NCBI GenBank assembly: GCA_036376245.1
Contig: DASVAS010000018.1
Location: 49,443 to 113,442, forward strand
DNA from: DATARR01 sp036376245
Lineage (GTDB): Bacteria; Acidobacteriota; Thermoanaerobaculia; Multivoradales; UBA5704
Length of the DNA: 64,000 nt
Reading direction: 5' to 3'
The notes under the pieces are model-generated. The model saw nothing but the letters and a program-made list of their open reading frames with translations. It was not told the origin of the DNA and did not search any database. Below are positions 7,900 to 16,966 of this stretch, piece by piece. Every line of letters begins with the position of its first letter. Within the stretch, counting starts at the first letter, position 1. Made by a program: the position numbers and the translations under genes.

Positions 7900-9115
7900 G
7901 GATCGTCACCTTCTGGGTCGCGTCGAAGACGGGCGGCTGGTCCGGGGGACGCTGGACGAGCAGGCTGTCCACGCCGTCGATCCGCAGGCGGAGGAAGTGC
8001 TCGCCCAGGGGAGCGTTCTCGACTTTGAACGTCAGCGTGTCCGTGGGCGCCGCCGCCGGCGTCTCGGCCCGGACCTCCCGGCCGCCGATCAGCACGGCGG
8101 CGCGCTGGCCCGGCTGGAATTCCGGGCTGAAGCTCAAGGTGATTTCGGCGTCCTGGCCGGCGTCGCGGGCGACGTCCAGGGGGAGCGCCGTGGTGATGCG
8201 CGGCGCCACGGGAAGCCCGATCTCGTTGGTGGCGCGGACGTCGCCGCCGTCGGTGATCACGCAGGAGACCGCGTGGATCCCCGCCGCCCATTTCGACGGA
8301 TCGGCGTCGTCCAGCGTGAACCGGACCGAGGTGGCCGTGCGGTTCTGGACCGTCACCGGAGCGGGATCGGTGAGATGGGGATGCATGACGCGCACCTCCA
8401 GCGTGCCGGCGTCGAGGTGATGCCCGGTCAGGACCACGTCCTCTCCCAGCCGCGCGGCGGCCTGGCCGTCCGGCAATTCCAGATCGGTGAGCGTGGGGAA
8501 CGGCGGGATCAGGTCCGGCTGCGAGGTCACGCCGGTGTCGTCCTTGCCGCGCTTCAGGACCGGCAGCGGCACCTTGGCGGGCCGCTCGCTCTCGATGAGC
8601 ACCACGGAAACCTGATAGGCCGCCGAGGTCCGGTACTGGGTCTGGAACGCCGACCAGAGCTTGGAGATCTCCTCCAGGGAGAGCGGCTGAAAGGTGATCC
8701 GAACCCTTTCGATCTGATCATGCAGATTGCTGTCGGGGACGTTGACCACGGTGGCGCTCTGGATCTCGGAGGCGTCCAGCAGCGGATGGTCATGGAAGAC
8801 CGCCATGGCCCGCCCCAGCAGCATGTGCGCCTTCACCTCGTCCTTCTCGTCGTTGAACGCGGTGAGGAGATAGTAGAGGCTGAGCGGCAAGGGCGGATGG
8901 CCCGACTCGCCCGGCTTGAGCTGGCGCGGCATGTCCATGTTGCGCCAGCCGCCTTCCACCTGCGCGTGATAGAGGAAGAGGTTGACCTGATCGCCGGCGA
9001 GGCCTTCCCGCGCCTTGTCAAGAGGCCGGGTAGTAACGTCCGTGATGCCCAGCCGATCGATCAATAATTGCCGCAAGGTCGCCGAGACCGCGGCGATGGC
9101 GAAACCGTTGCTCAT
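7892..9115 (-). CDS. DUF4255 (Pvc16 N-terminal) tail terminator/cap-like protein
   Basis: 407 residues. The N-terminal about 190 residues match the DUF4255 pattern: MSNGFAIAAVSATLRQLL, VNLFLYHAQVEGGWRNMDMP, PLSLYYLLTAF and RVRITFQPLSLEEISKLWSAFQTQYR. Pvc16/Afp16-type proteins cap the tube and sheath and determine tail termination. The C-terminal part (about 215-400) reads as one or two beta-sandwich (IPT/Ig-like) domains, with PTLTDLELPDGQAA and a final LRIDGVDSLLVQ. The start ATG at 9115 overlaps the preceding gene's stop by 4 bases. Here the gene lies directly before the AAA ATPase and shortly after the tube, not at the distal end as in the PVC/Afp operons. Confidence 0.92.
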   Translation of the reverse strand: MSNGFAIAAVSATLRQLLIDRLGITDVTTRPLDKAREGLAGDQVNLFLYHAQVEGGWRNMDMPRQLKPGESGHPPLPLSLYYLLTAFNDEKDEVKAHMLLGRAMAVFHDHPLLDASEIQSATVVNVPDSNLHDQIERVRITFQPLSLEEISKLWSAFQTQYRTSAAYQVSVVLIESERPAKVPLPVLKRGKDDTGVTSQPDLIPPFPTLTDLELPDGQAAARLGEDVVLTGHHLDAGTLEVRVMHPHLTDPAPVTVQNRTATSVRFTLDDADPSKWAAGIHAVSCVITDGGDVRATNEIGLPVAPRITTALPLDVARDAGQDAEITLSFSPEFQPGQRAAVLIGGREVRAETPAAAPTDTLTFKVENAPLGEHFLRLRIDGVDSLLVQRPPDQPPVFDATQKVTIHD

Positions 9116-9891
9116 CGTCCCTCCCCCCTGGACCGCTGGCGCAGGTATTCCTCGAGATCGACCGCGGGCCTGGCCGCCTGCCGTTCCCGGGCCGGAGCCT
9201 TGGGAGCGGGAGTCGCCCGCACCTCGATCCGGCCGATGGTGACGTGGATGACCGGCTCCGGAGCGGAAGGCTCCGGGCGGACGGGGAATGGATCACGGTC
9301 GAGAAATGTGATCTGAGGCTGGAGGATCGAAAGCACGGGTTTTTGCTCCGGAGTCTGGTGGACTTCGGGAGGGGATACCCGCGAGGCCTCACCCCCTGGC
9401 CCCCTCTCCCGCCCTCCATCCCCCGACCGGGAGAGGGGGGACGTAACGGGGGCGTCCTGCCGAGGAGGAGACGGAATGATCGCCAGCGGTTGGACCGGTT
9501 CCGCTTTAGCCACCACCGCCGCCTCCACGTTCCCCCTCTCCCGGTCGGGGGAAGGGCGGTGGGAGAGGGGGCCAGGGGGTGAGGTCTCGGAGGGCACCCC
9601 GCCCCGCCTGGAAACCCGCCCTGGAGCCTCCCGAACCTCTTCCTCCTCCAGCCCCTCTACCCTCCGACTCCTCACCCCTCGAGAGGGAAGAGAAGAGAGA
9701 GGTTCAGGGGCTCGAGGAATCCTTGCGGAAGGAGGCGCAACCCTCTCCTCCCCACTCTCCTCCACCAGACCCGCCTCCTCCCGCATCTCCGGAGCCACGG
9801 GCTCGAAGCGCGAGGCGAGACGCGGCTGGACGGCCGGCGCCTGCTCGGGTGCCAGGCTCTTCGCCGCGAGGTTGCCGAGATAGTCGCTCAT
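9112..9891 (-). CDS. Disordered eCIS operon protein carrying an in-frame palindromic repeat
   Basis: 259 residues from the ATG at 9891, which overlaps the preceding stop by four bases (an earlier ATG at 10062 lies inside the upstream gene). The N-terminus MSDYLGNLAAKSL and the C-terminal segment EPVIHVTIGRIEVRATPAP followed by DLEEYLRQRSRG look conserved in type; I recall the VTIGRIEVRA motif in proteins next to DUF4255 genes. The middle (residues about 40-190) is Pro/Glu/Arg/Ser-rich and certainly disordered. Residues about 102-122 and 150-170 (SPPGPLSHRPSPDRERG and SPLSRSGDGGRERGPGG) are encoded by the two arms of a long inverted repeat that occurs elsewhere as intergenic DNA (family A). 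No known enzymatic function; a linker or baseplate/cap adaptor is plausible. Confidence 0.78.
   Translation of the reverse strand: MSDYLGNLAAKSLAPEQAPAVQPRLASRFEPVAPEMREEAGLVEESGEERVAPPSARIPRAPEPLSSLPSRGVRSRRVEGLEEEEVREAPGRVSRRGGVPSETSPPGPLSHRPSPDRERGNVEAAVVAKAEPVQPLAIIPSPPRQDAPVTSPLSRSGDGGRERGPGGEASRVSPPEVHQTPEQKPVLSILQPQITFLDRDPFPVRPEPSAPEPVIHVTIGRIEVRATPAPKAPARERQAARPAVDLEEYLRQRSRGEGR
9384..9587. repeat. Family A interspersed palindromic repeat, copy 1 (inside a CDS)
   Basis: Left arm 9384-9444 and right arm 9527-9587 are near-perfect inverted copies of about 61 bases with an 82-base loop. The arms contain the signature CCTCACCCCCTGGCCCC and the sub-dyad CCGACCGGGAGAGGGGG. The element lies completely within the 259-aa eCIS gene and is read through in-frame. 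Confidence 0.85.
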
Positions 9892-10604
9892 CCGCGGATC
9901 AGCTCCAGGTAGGAACGGCGCCGCCAGGGGCTCAGCGCCAGGATGTCCGACTCGCGCCAGCCGTAGGCCGAGGCGAGGATGTGGATCTCGCGCAGGAGGA
10001 CGCGCGCCCAGGCATCGATCTCGGTCCAGAAGAACGAGGCGATGTCGAACGCCGCCAGCCATTCATGGCCGCAGGCGGGACAGGTCAGCGAAAGCTCGAT
10101 GTCCCCCTGCGGGTCGGCCTCCGCCATGCGGCGGGCGACCGCCTGGAGCGCTTCTTCCGAGAGATCGTTGGCGCCCGTGTCGAGCAGGCAGCGGTCGAGC
10201 AGACGGCGGCGGGCGCCGTCCACGCCGGCCGTGGCGGACAGCGCCGCCAGGTCCGCGCTGTTGGGCAGCCGGAAGGTCAGCGTGGTCCCGCCGACCTTCA
10301 GCGAGAGCGGCTCTTGCGGCCCGTCGTCGAACGAGCCCACGCGGATGTCCGCCACGTCGAAGGCGGTTTCCAGCCGCTCCGCGCAGACCGGACACGAGGC
10401 GACGCTGACGAGGCGCGGCCCGAAGGTCCATTCCCGGAGCGTCAGCAAACGGGCGTCCCGCCGGCCCACGCTCTCCCGGGCGAGATCCTCGGGCGCGGTC
10501 TCGGGACAGGCCGCGGCCAGCAGGACCATTGCCCGCCGGACCGGCGACTCCCCGACTCCGCGCTCCCAGGCGTCCAACAGCTCCTGAGCCGACAGAGGGC
10601 GCAT
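9888..10604 (-). CDS. Zinc-ribbon tail/baseplate assembly chaperone-like protein
   Basis: 238 residues. Two CxxC pairs (CPVC about residues 71-74 and CPACG about 175-178) probably bind one zinc. They bracket a helical middle (NSADLAALSATAGVDGARR..). The C-terminus EIHILASAYGWRESDILALSP..RRSYLEL is typical of T4-like baseplate hub assembly chaperone relatives (gp26/gp51-type family) in phage-tail-like loci, where it often sits right after the tube gene. The start ATG at 10604 has a GGCGGGGGG stretch upstream; the stop overlaps the next start. I infer a chaperone for tube or baseplate assembly, on family resemblance recalled by eye and not by a search. Confidence 0.7.
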   Translation of the reverse strand: MRPLSAQELLDAWERGVGESPVRRAMVLLAAACPETAPEDLARESVGRRDARLLTLREWTFGPRLVSVASCPVCAERLETAFDVADIRVGSFDDGPQEPLSLKVGGTTLTFRLPNSADLAALSATAGVDGARRRLLDRCLLDTGANDLSEEALQAVARRMAEADPQGDIELSLTCPACGHEWLAAFDIASFFWTEIDAWARVLLREIHILASAYGWRESDILALSPWRRRSYLELIRG

Positions 10605-10619
10605 GGCATGGCCCCCCGC

Positions 10620-11153
10620 CTAGGCCGCGGGCTCGGTGAACTGCGGCTCCGCCGGCTCCTGGAGCTCGTAGTCGCGCTCCCAGCCCTCGTTCTCCAGCTT
10701 CAGCGTCTGAATCGCCACCGCGTTGGCGTTGGCGTCCAGGTCCGGCAGGGCCTGGTACTCCGACACCCAGCAGCGGAAAACCTTGTAACGGATCACCGGC
10801 TGGCCGGCTTCGTTGTACAGCTCGATGATCACGTCGCGGCGGAAATCCTTGAGCGAGACTTCCTTGCCGAGGTTGGAGCCGAAGCTCCACACCTTGTTGG
10901 CCCACTTCTCGAACTCGGTGTCGTGGGTGACGCCGCGCTCCAGCGTGATGGCCTCGTACTTGGTGCGGCCGGGGGATTTGCGCGACGTGCTGGGATCGCC
11001 GCCCTCGCGGTGCTCCACCACCTCGGTGGTGCGCTTGAGGCCGCCGACCTTGCTCACGCCGGCGACCGGCGCCGTGCTCCCCACCCAGAAGACACGGAAC
11101 TTGAAGTTCTTGTACGGATCGAAACGATGCGTATTCACATTGAACTGGGCCAT
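10620..11153 (-). CDS. eCIS/phage-like tail tube protein
   Basis: 177 residues, the usual size for gp19/Pvc1-Pvc5/Hcp-like tail tube proteins. Signature stretches are DPYKNFKFRVFW at the N-terminus, VAGVSKVGGLKRTTEVVEHREGGDPS, the TKYEAITLERGVTHDTEFEKWAN block, and the C-terminal VSEYQALPDLDANANAVAIQTLKLENEGWERD. Tube proteins stack as hexameric rings inside the sheath and form the conduit for cargo. The start at 11153 is preceded by TAAGGAGACACGGTC, a good ribosome site. It sits 12 bases after the sheath stop. Only one tube paralog is visible, while PVC-type loci usually have two or three; others could lie outside the window. Confidence 0.94.
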   Translation of the reverse strand: MAQFNVNTHRFDPYKNFKFRVFWVGSTAPVAGVSKVGGLKRTTEVVEHREGGDPSTSRKSPGRTKYEAITLERGVTHDTEFEKWANKVWSFGSNLGKEVSLKDFRRDVIIELYNEAGQPVIRYKVFRCWVSEYQALPDLDANANAVAIQTLKLENEGWERDYELQEPAEPQFTEPAA

Positions 11154-11165
11154 GACCGTGTCTCC

Positions 11166-12725
<1,560 letters not shown>

Positions 12726-12881
12726 AAGGGGGTCCCTCTCTAGCCGATAGAGCCCGGTCGCCTGGCACGGACCGCTGTCCATTCAGCGCTCCGCACGGTC
12801 TTCGCGACACCTGAAACAGTCAGGCGTGGGGAGGGAAGGATTTGTTACAGAGAGAATTCAAGGCCCACTTCTTGACGGAGC

Positions 12882-12996
12882 GGCATGCCCTCCGAGACCT
12901 CATCCCCTGTCCCCTTCTCCTGAAGGAGAAGGGGGGACGATCGGTAGACGATCTTGCCTGCGCCTGGTGGGAGAGGAGGGCCGGGGTGGTGAGGGC
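12882..12996. repeat. Family A interspersed palindromic repeat, copy 2
   Basis: The sequence resembles the family A copies at 9384-9587 and 63702-63881: a left segment with GACCTCATCCCCTG and CCTTCTCC, a short internal dyad (TCTCCTgaAGGAGA), the shared core GACGATCTTGCCTGCGCC, and a right segment GGGAGAGGAGGGCCGGGGTGGTGAGG. It lies in the 304-base gap upstream of the sheath gene. Outside the repeat I see no gene and no clear promoter in this gap. Confidence 0.8.
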
Positions 12997-13029
12997 TCAG
13001 ACCGCCGGGCCCAATCTGACAAAGTGGAG

Positions 13030-13548
13030 TCAGGTCTTCACACCCGGCACATTCCCTGCTCCGGAAAGCTGGATCAAAGCCGTGGCGGCGGGGACCACCA
13101 GCCCGAAAGACAGCAAGAAGACCAGGGCCATGCGGACATAGTTGAACTGGACGAACGACTCTCCCGTCTTGCGAAGCTCCTCGACGGAGTGCGACGCCGT
13201 CCCTTCGCGGAGAAGCACGTCGATCTTGGGGTACATGAGGCTGATCGTTCCGGCCTCGACGGCGGCCATCAGCGCCAGGGCCGCCAGCAGAAGGTTGCGT
13301 TGCCTCTTGAAGCGCCACGCGACCGCCAGGAGGGCGATCAACGAAAGAATGGTCAGCGGAAAGATCGTCTGGAAGAAGTGTCCTGGATTCCGGACCACGA
13401 AATAGTCCCGCGCGGCTTCCAGCGAGCTCGGGACGTCGCGGACCCAGTTGGGAAAGTTGACGAACGTCTCAAATACCGCCCCGCCCACGTACATCATCAG
13501 GAGGCAGATGTGGATCACCGCCAGCCAGAGAACGGCTCGATAGCGCAT
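13030..13548 (-). CDS. Four-helix membrane protein, possibly DUF1772/anthrone-oxygenase-like
   Basis: 172 residues from the ATG at 13548, chosen because GGAGGG lies 5 bases upstream; an earlier ATG at 13569 has no such site. Hydrophobic segments at about residues 5-27, 60-80, 88-108 and 140-160 suggest four membrane helices. There are charged loops FVNFPNWVRD and YPKIDVLLREGTASHSVEELRKTGE. The length and helix pattern fit the DUF1772 group of small membrane proteins, but I see no diagnostic motif and hold this loosely. It is a stand-alone gene, 482 bases downstream... of the cysteine-synthase gene start and 111 bases from its stop, on the same strand. Confidence 0.7.
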   Translation of the reverse strand: MRYRAVLWLAVIHICLLMMYVGGAVFETFVNFPNWVRDVPSSLEAARDYFVVRNPGHFFQTIFPLTILSLIALLAVAWRFKRQRNLLLAALALMAAVEAGTISLMYPKIDVLLREGTASHSVEELRKTGESFVQFNYVRMALVFLLSFGLVVPAATALIQLSGAGNVPGVKT

Positions 13549-13659
13549 GGTTTCCCTCCGAGTATCCATCCATGATAACGCACTTGGCAGCCTGGAGGAG
13601 TGGGTCTCCGGCGTGGCCCTGCGCGCCGACGTGGAGGAGCGCCGCGAAAGCCTCAGCGT

Positions 13660-14586
13660 TCAGCGGCGGTTCTTGTACACGTCCGTGTTGAGGTACTTGA
13701 GGCCCGAGTCGGCCATCAACGTGACCACCCTGGCCTCTGGCCCCAGCCGCTCCGCGACTTGCAGCGCGGCGATCACGTTGGCTCCGGAAGAAGTCCCCGC
13801 GAACAGGGCCTCCTCCCGCGCGAGACGCCGCGCCATCTCCTTCGCGTCCTCGGTCCTGACCGGCACGATCTCGTCCACCAGCGAGGGCTCCCAGAGCGGC
13901 GGGATGTAACCGATCCCGACGCCTTCGATCTTGTGCGGCCCCGGCGATCCTCCCGACAACACCGCGGATTCGGCGGGCTCGACGGCGACCATCCGGAGGC
14001 TCGGCTTGTATTGCTTCAGCACCGTGGCGACGCCACGGGAGGAAGCGCCCGTGCCTACGCTGTGCACGAAGGCGTCGACATGGCCGTTCGTCTGCGCCCA
14101 GATCTCCTCGGCCAGCGGGTAGTATCCCGCGATGCTGTCGTAATTGTTGAGCTGATCGGTCCAGTAGGTGTACGGCTCCTGGCTCAACCGGCGGGCGGTT
14201 TCGATCATGTCCAGGATCAGCTTCTTGGTGGTGAGGCCGCCCTCGCTGGGGACGAGCGTGAGCTCCGCGCCCAGCGCCGCCATCTGGTCCAGCTTCTCCT
14301 GGCTGAACGCGTCGGAGCTGACGATGTGGATCCGGTAGCCCTTGGCGGCGCAGACCAGCGCGAGCGATGCCCCCGTGCTGCCGCCCGTGTATTCGATGAC
14401 GGTGTCTCCGGGCTGTAGCCAGCCATCCGCCTCGGCCCGCGAGATCACGGCCTGCGCCATCCGATCCTTGACGCTGCCCGTGGGGTTCTCCCATTCGAGC
14501 TTCACCCAGATCTCCGCGCACCAGGGCGGGACGATCTTGCGAAGCTGGACCAGCGAGGTGTTGCCGATGGCCTGAAGGATGTCCAT
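13660..14586 (-). CDS. PLP-dependent cysteine synthase / cystathionine beta-synthase family enzyme
   Basis: 308 residues from the ATG at 14586 (MDILQAIGNTSLVQL); the upstream extension to 14712 lacks family similarity. The fold-type II PLP signature is clear: PTGSVKDRMA with the Schiff-base lysine at about residue 40, the phosphate-binding substrate loop EYTGGSTGASLA, the second glycine-rich loop SVGTGASSRG and the C-terminal GTSSGANVIAA. Such enzymes make cysteine from O-acetylserine (or a related beta-replacement reaction) in the cytoplasm. The SVGTGAS and GYIPPLWEPSLVDEI wording is closer to the O-phosphoserine/CBS-like branch than to CysK, but I cannot assign the substrate. It stands alone and is divergent from the downstream protease gene. 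Confidence 0.85.
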   Translation of the reverse strand: MDILQAIGNTSLVQLRKIVPPWCAEIWVKLEWENPTGSVKDRMAQAVISRAEADGWLQPGDTVIEYTGGSTGASLALVCAAKGYRIHIVSSDAFSQEKLDQMAALGAELTLVPSEGGLTTKKLILDMIETARRLSQEPYTYWTDQLNNYDSIAGYYPLAEEIWAQTNGHVDAFVHSVGTGASSRGVATVLKQYKPSLRMVAVEPAESAVLSGGSPGPHKIEGVGIGYIPPLWEPSLVDEIVPVRTEDAKEMARRLAREEALFAGTSSGANVIAALQVAERLGPEARVVTLMADSGLKYLNTDVYKNRR

Positions 14587-14753
14587 GAAGGTTGACTCTA
14601 CGAAAGAAAAAAGACCGAGGCAAACCTGGCGGGTTCTCTCTCCCTTTCGCGTATCTCTCCTGGGGACGAGCTCTCGGAGCGGTCCCAATGAATTCTTTTG
14701 CGGAGAGATCAACCGAAGTTGGGGGCAGGCTGCCGCGGCAGCCAGGAGATATC

Positions 14754-15590
14754 ATGAAAAAGAGAGCTACATTGATCGGAACCATACTTTTGATCCTCGG
14801 TCCCACGATCCTACCGGTCTCGGCCATCACCGGGGGCGCACCGGACGGCGACGCCCATCCGGCCGTTGGAGCGGTGCTCGCGTTCGTGCCCGGCCGTCCC
14901 AGGCCGCTCCTCTGCACCGGCGTCCTGGTCCATCCGCGGGTCGTCCTCACGGCGGGCCACTGCCTCCACGGCTTCCTGGAGCGTGGCCTGGCGGCGTCCG
15001 ACGTGGTGGTCCGCTTCGAGCCGGACTTCGACGCCCCGGGCGCGACCGGCCGGGCCGTGGCCCAGGGCATGATCCATCCCGATTACCTGCCCGGCCGCGA
15101 GCGCGAGCAGAACCGGGAAGACATCTCCGTGCTCATCCTGGCCGAGCCGGTGACCGACATCGTCCCGGCCCGGCGGGCCCCGCTGAATTTCCTCGACCAT
15201 CTCAAGGACCAGGGGCTCCTGGAGACCGGCACGAATCGCACCCGGATCGCGCGCGTCGGCTATGGCGTCACTCTGGAGCTGCCGCCGCCGACCTATGTGT
15301 CCGTCGACGGCGTCCGCCGGCTGTCCTTCTCTGAATTTCAGGCGATCCTGCCGGCGCATGTGATGATGAACGGCAATCTGGCGGCGGGCAACGGCGGCGT
15401 CTGCTTCAACGACTCCGGCGGACCGGCGTTCTGGCGGGACCCGGCCACGGGCGAGGAGACGGTCATCAGCCTCGTCTCCTGGGGCGCCCGCTGCATCGCC
15501 AACGACGTGAGCACCCGCATCGATACACCGGAAGCGGTCTCTTTCATCGACGCGGCGATCGCCTGTGTCGAGGAGGGGAACTGCGGCTGA
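14754..15590 (+). CDS. Secreted trypsin-like serine protease (S1 family)
   Basis: 278 residues from the ATG at 14754, with AGGAGA 9 bases upstream; a longer open frame starts at 14592 but would bury the signal peptide. Residues 1-24 form a signal peptide. The catalytic triad is visible: His in LTAGHC (about 69), Asp in REDISVLIL (about 123) and Ser in NDSGGPAF (about 221), with a Cys pair around the His and one near the Ser. It presumably acts in the periplasm or outside the cell. The short 167-base gap to the divergent cysteine-synthase gene should hold both promoters. Target unknown. Confidence 0.9.
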   Translation: MKKRATLIGTILLILGPTILPVSAITGGAPDGDAHPAVGAVLAFVPGRPRPLLCTGVLVHPRVVLTAGHCLHGFLERGLAASDVVVRFEPDFDAPGATGRAVAQGMIHPDYLPGREREQNREDISVLILAEPVTDIVPARRAPLNFLDHLKDQGLLETGTNRTRIARVGYGVTLELPPPTYVSVDGVRRLSFSEFQAILPAHVMMNGNLAAGNGGVCFNDSGGPAFWRDPATGEETVISLVSWGARCIANDVSTRIDTPEAVSFIDAAIACVEEGNCG

Positions 15591-15595
15591 GACTT

Positions 15596-15610
15596 GGGGC
15601 AGGGAGCCCC
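15596..15610. terminator. Short hairpin between convergent genes
   Basis: GGGGC-AGGGA-GCCCC lies 6 bases after the protease stop and 6 before the stop of the convergent 133-aa gene. The stem is only five pairs and there is no T-run, so this is a weak terminator candidate. Confidence 0.3.
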
Positions 15611-15615
15611 CTGCA

Positions 15616-16017
15616 TCAACCGATTTCGATGTAGTAATCGCCGCTCTGAGACAGGAGCGGCTTTTGTTCGCGATTCAGTAGAACCAGCCGCACCCGATGC
15701 CTGCCCGCATCCGTGGGCACGGGGCCGTAGCCCTGTTGCACCCCGGACCTCTCCGACCAATGAGCCCCGAATTTCAAGGTGGCGAAATCGTCGTTATCGT
15801 GCACTTCGACGTAATGCGGGTAATCCGGATCGTGAGGGTCTAACTGGGGGAAGTCCACGAAGATGTACCAGTACGGCTTTTGACCGACACGGCTCTGGGC
15901 AATCCGGTTGTTCCGCGACGGGTCGTTCTCCCTGAAGTCCTTGTCAAAGGGCAAGTACATCAGCTCGCCCGATGACCCGAACAGGCGGGCCGCCCAGGCT
16001 TTTACGTGAAGTGCCAT
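15616..16017 (-). CDS. 133-aa protein of unknown function, paired with a GNAT gene
   Basis: No family recognised. From the ATG at 16017 (GGAGACGCGGAGC upstream) the product is soluble and rich in Tyr, Asp and aromatic residues: a beta-rich pattern such as PYWYIFVDFPQLDPHDPDYPHYVEVHDNDD (part only), then KFGAHW and a terminal GDYYIEIG. There is no signal peptide or Cys. It follows the acetyltransferase gene by 14 bases, so the two are probably co-transcribed. It could be a small ligand-binding or immunity-type beta-sandwich, but that is speculation. Confidence 0.65.
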   Translation of the reverse strand: MALHVKAWAARLFGSSGELMYLPFDKDFRENDPSRNNRIAQSRVGQKPYWYIFVDFPQLDPHDPDYPHYVEVHDNDDFATLKFGAHWSERSGVQQGYGPVPTDAGRHRVRLVLLNREQKPLLSQSGDYYIEIG

Positions 16018-16031
16018 GCTCCGCGTCTCCT

Positions 16032-16637
16032 TTAGTCCGATAACGTCCGGTGCCGGGCCAGGCGCAGCTCGAGGTGTCGCCGCACGTCCGGCCATTCGCT
16101 CGCGAGGATGCTGTACATGAAGCTGTCGCGGACCGTGCCGTCGCGGCGCGCCTGGTGGTGACGCAGGATGCCGTCCCGCTTCGCGCCCAGGCCCTCGATC
16201 GCGCGCTGAGACGCGAAATTGAAATTGTCCGTCCGGAGGCCTACGACGCGGCACGCGAGCGCGTCGAAGGCGTGACGGAGCAGCAGGAGCTTGCAGCTTG
16301 TGTTGACATGGCTGCGCTGCCAGCTCTTGCCGTAAAAGGTGTAGCCGATCTCGACGCGGTCGATGGGTGCGACGATGTCGTGAAAGCGGGTCGAGCCCAC
16401 GATCGTTCCGCTGGCCAGGTCCCTCACCGCCCAGGGCAGCATGTGCCCGGCTTGTTGTCCCGCCAGGGCGTTCTCGATGTAGGCGCGGGTCTCCTGGGGC
16501 GCGGGAACCGCCGTGAACCATAGCTCCCAGAGGTTGCCATCGCTCGCGGCGGCGGCCAGGCCGTCGTGGTGGTCCATGCCCAGAGGCTCCAGGCGGATGC
16601 CGTAGTCCTCGAGCGTCACGGGTTGGGGTGGGTTCAT
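16032..16637 (-). CDS. GNAT-family N-acetyltransferase (RimJ/RimL-like)
   Basis: 201 residues; ATG at 16637 preceded by GAGGAAG. The pattern of the RimJ/RimL branch is present: an N-terminal IRLEPLGMDHHDGL, a central IVGSTRFHDI, a VEIGYTFYGKSWQRSHVNTSCKLLLLRHAFD motif (part) and LRTDNFNFASQRAIEGLGAKRDGILRHH towards the end. Such enzymes transfer acetyl from acetyl-CoA to protein N-termini or small amines in the cytosol. A TATAAT lies 26-31 bases upstream of the ATG and may be the -10 box. It is followed by the 133-aa gene in an apparent two-gene operon. Substrate unknown. Confidence 0.85.
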   Translation of the reverse strand: MNPPQPVTLEDYGIRLEPLGMDHHDGLAAAASDGNLWELWFTAVPAPQETRAYIENALAGQQAGHMLPWAVRDLASGTIVGSTRFHDIVAPIDRVEIGYTFYGKSWQRSHVNTSCKLLLLRHAFDALACRVVGLRTDNFNFASQRAIEGLGAKRDGILRHHQARRDGTVRDSFMYSILASEWPDVRRHLELRLARHRTLSD

Positions 16638-16662
16638 ATCTTCCTCGTGAATGCCGCCAGCG

Positions 16663-16668
16663 ATTATA
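16663..16668 (-). promoter_or_regulatory. Candidate -10 box for the GNAT operon
   Basis: The minus strand reads TATAAT 26-31 bases upstream of the ATG at 16637. No good -35 hexamer stands at 16-18 bases, so only the -10 box is supported. Confidence 0.35.
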
Positions 16669-16685
16669 TCCGCCGGACTTTCCGT

Positions 16686-16960
16686 GGTCTCACCGCAGAG
16701 ACCTGGACATAGCTATCGCACTTGCTTCTACATGAGAAATCCATCCCCCCCTATTGACATGCGATACGGATCGGCTCTTCCCATAAGCCCATGTGGACAG
16801 TCCATGAGCTTCTGTGTTCATCCGATGAGCTTATCGGCGCGGAAACAAGGCCATGCACTCGTCCGATGGCCTTCCGGGATCAGGCCATGGGCTTATCCGC
16901 CGCGACTTAACGCCATCGGCTCACCACAGGGTTCCATGTGGCGGCTCCATAAGCTCGATG
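16686..16960. repeat. Degenerate dispersed dyads in gene-free stretch (CCAT..GCTTAT type)
   Basis: The 329-base gap between the GNAT start and the next gene's stop contains no gene. It begins with a GGTCTC-6-GAGACC dyad, then several variants of a short word in both orientations: CCATAAGCCCATG, CCATGAGCTTCTG, CCGATGAGCTTATCGG, CCATGGGCTTATCC, CCATCGGCTCAC, CCATAAGCTCGATG, spaced about 20-30 bases apart. The base composition is less GC-rich than the surroundings. Purpose unknown. Confidence 0.55.
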
Positions 16961-16966
16961 CCGCAC

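Noticed and set aside
12996..13029. Promoter for the sheath operon in the gap before 12725
   Set aside because: No pair of hexamers with good spacing stands out; the gap is dominated by the repeat.
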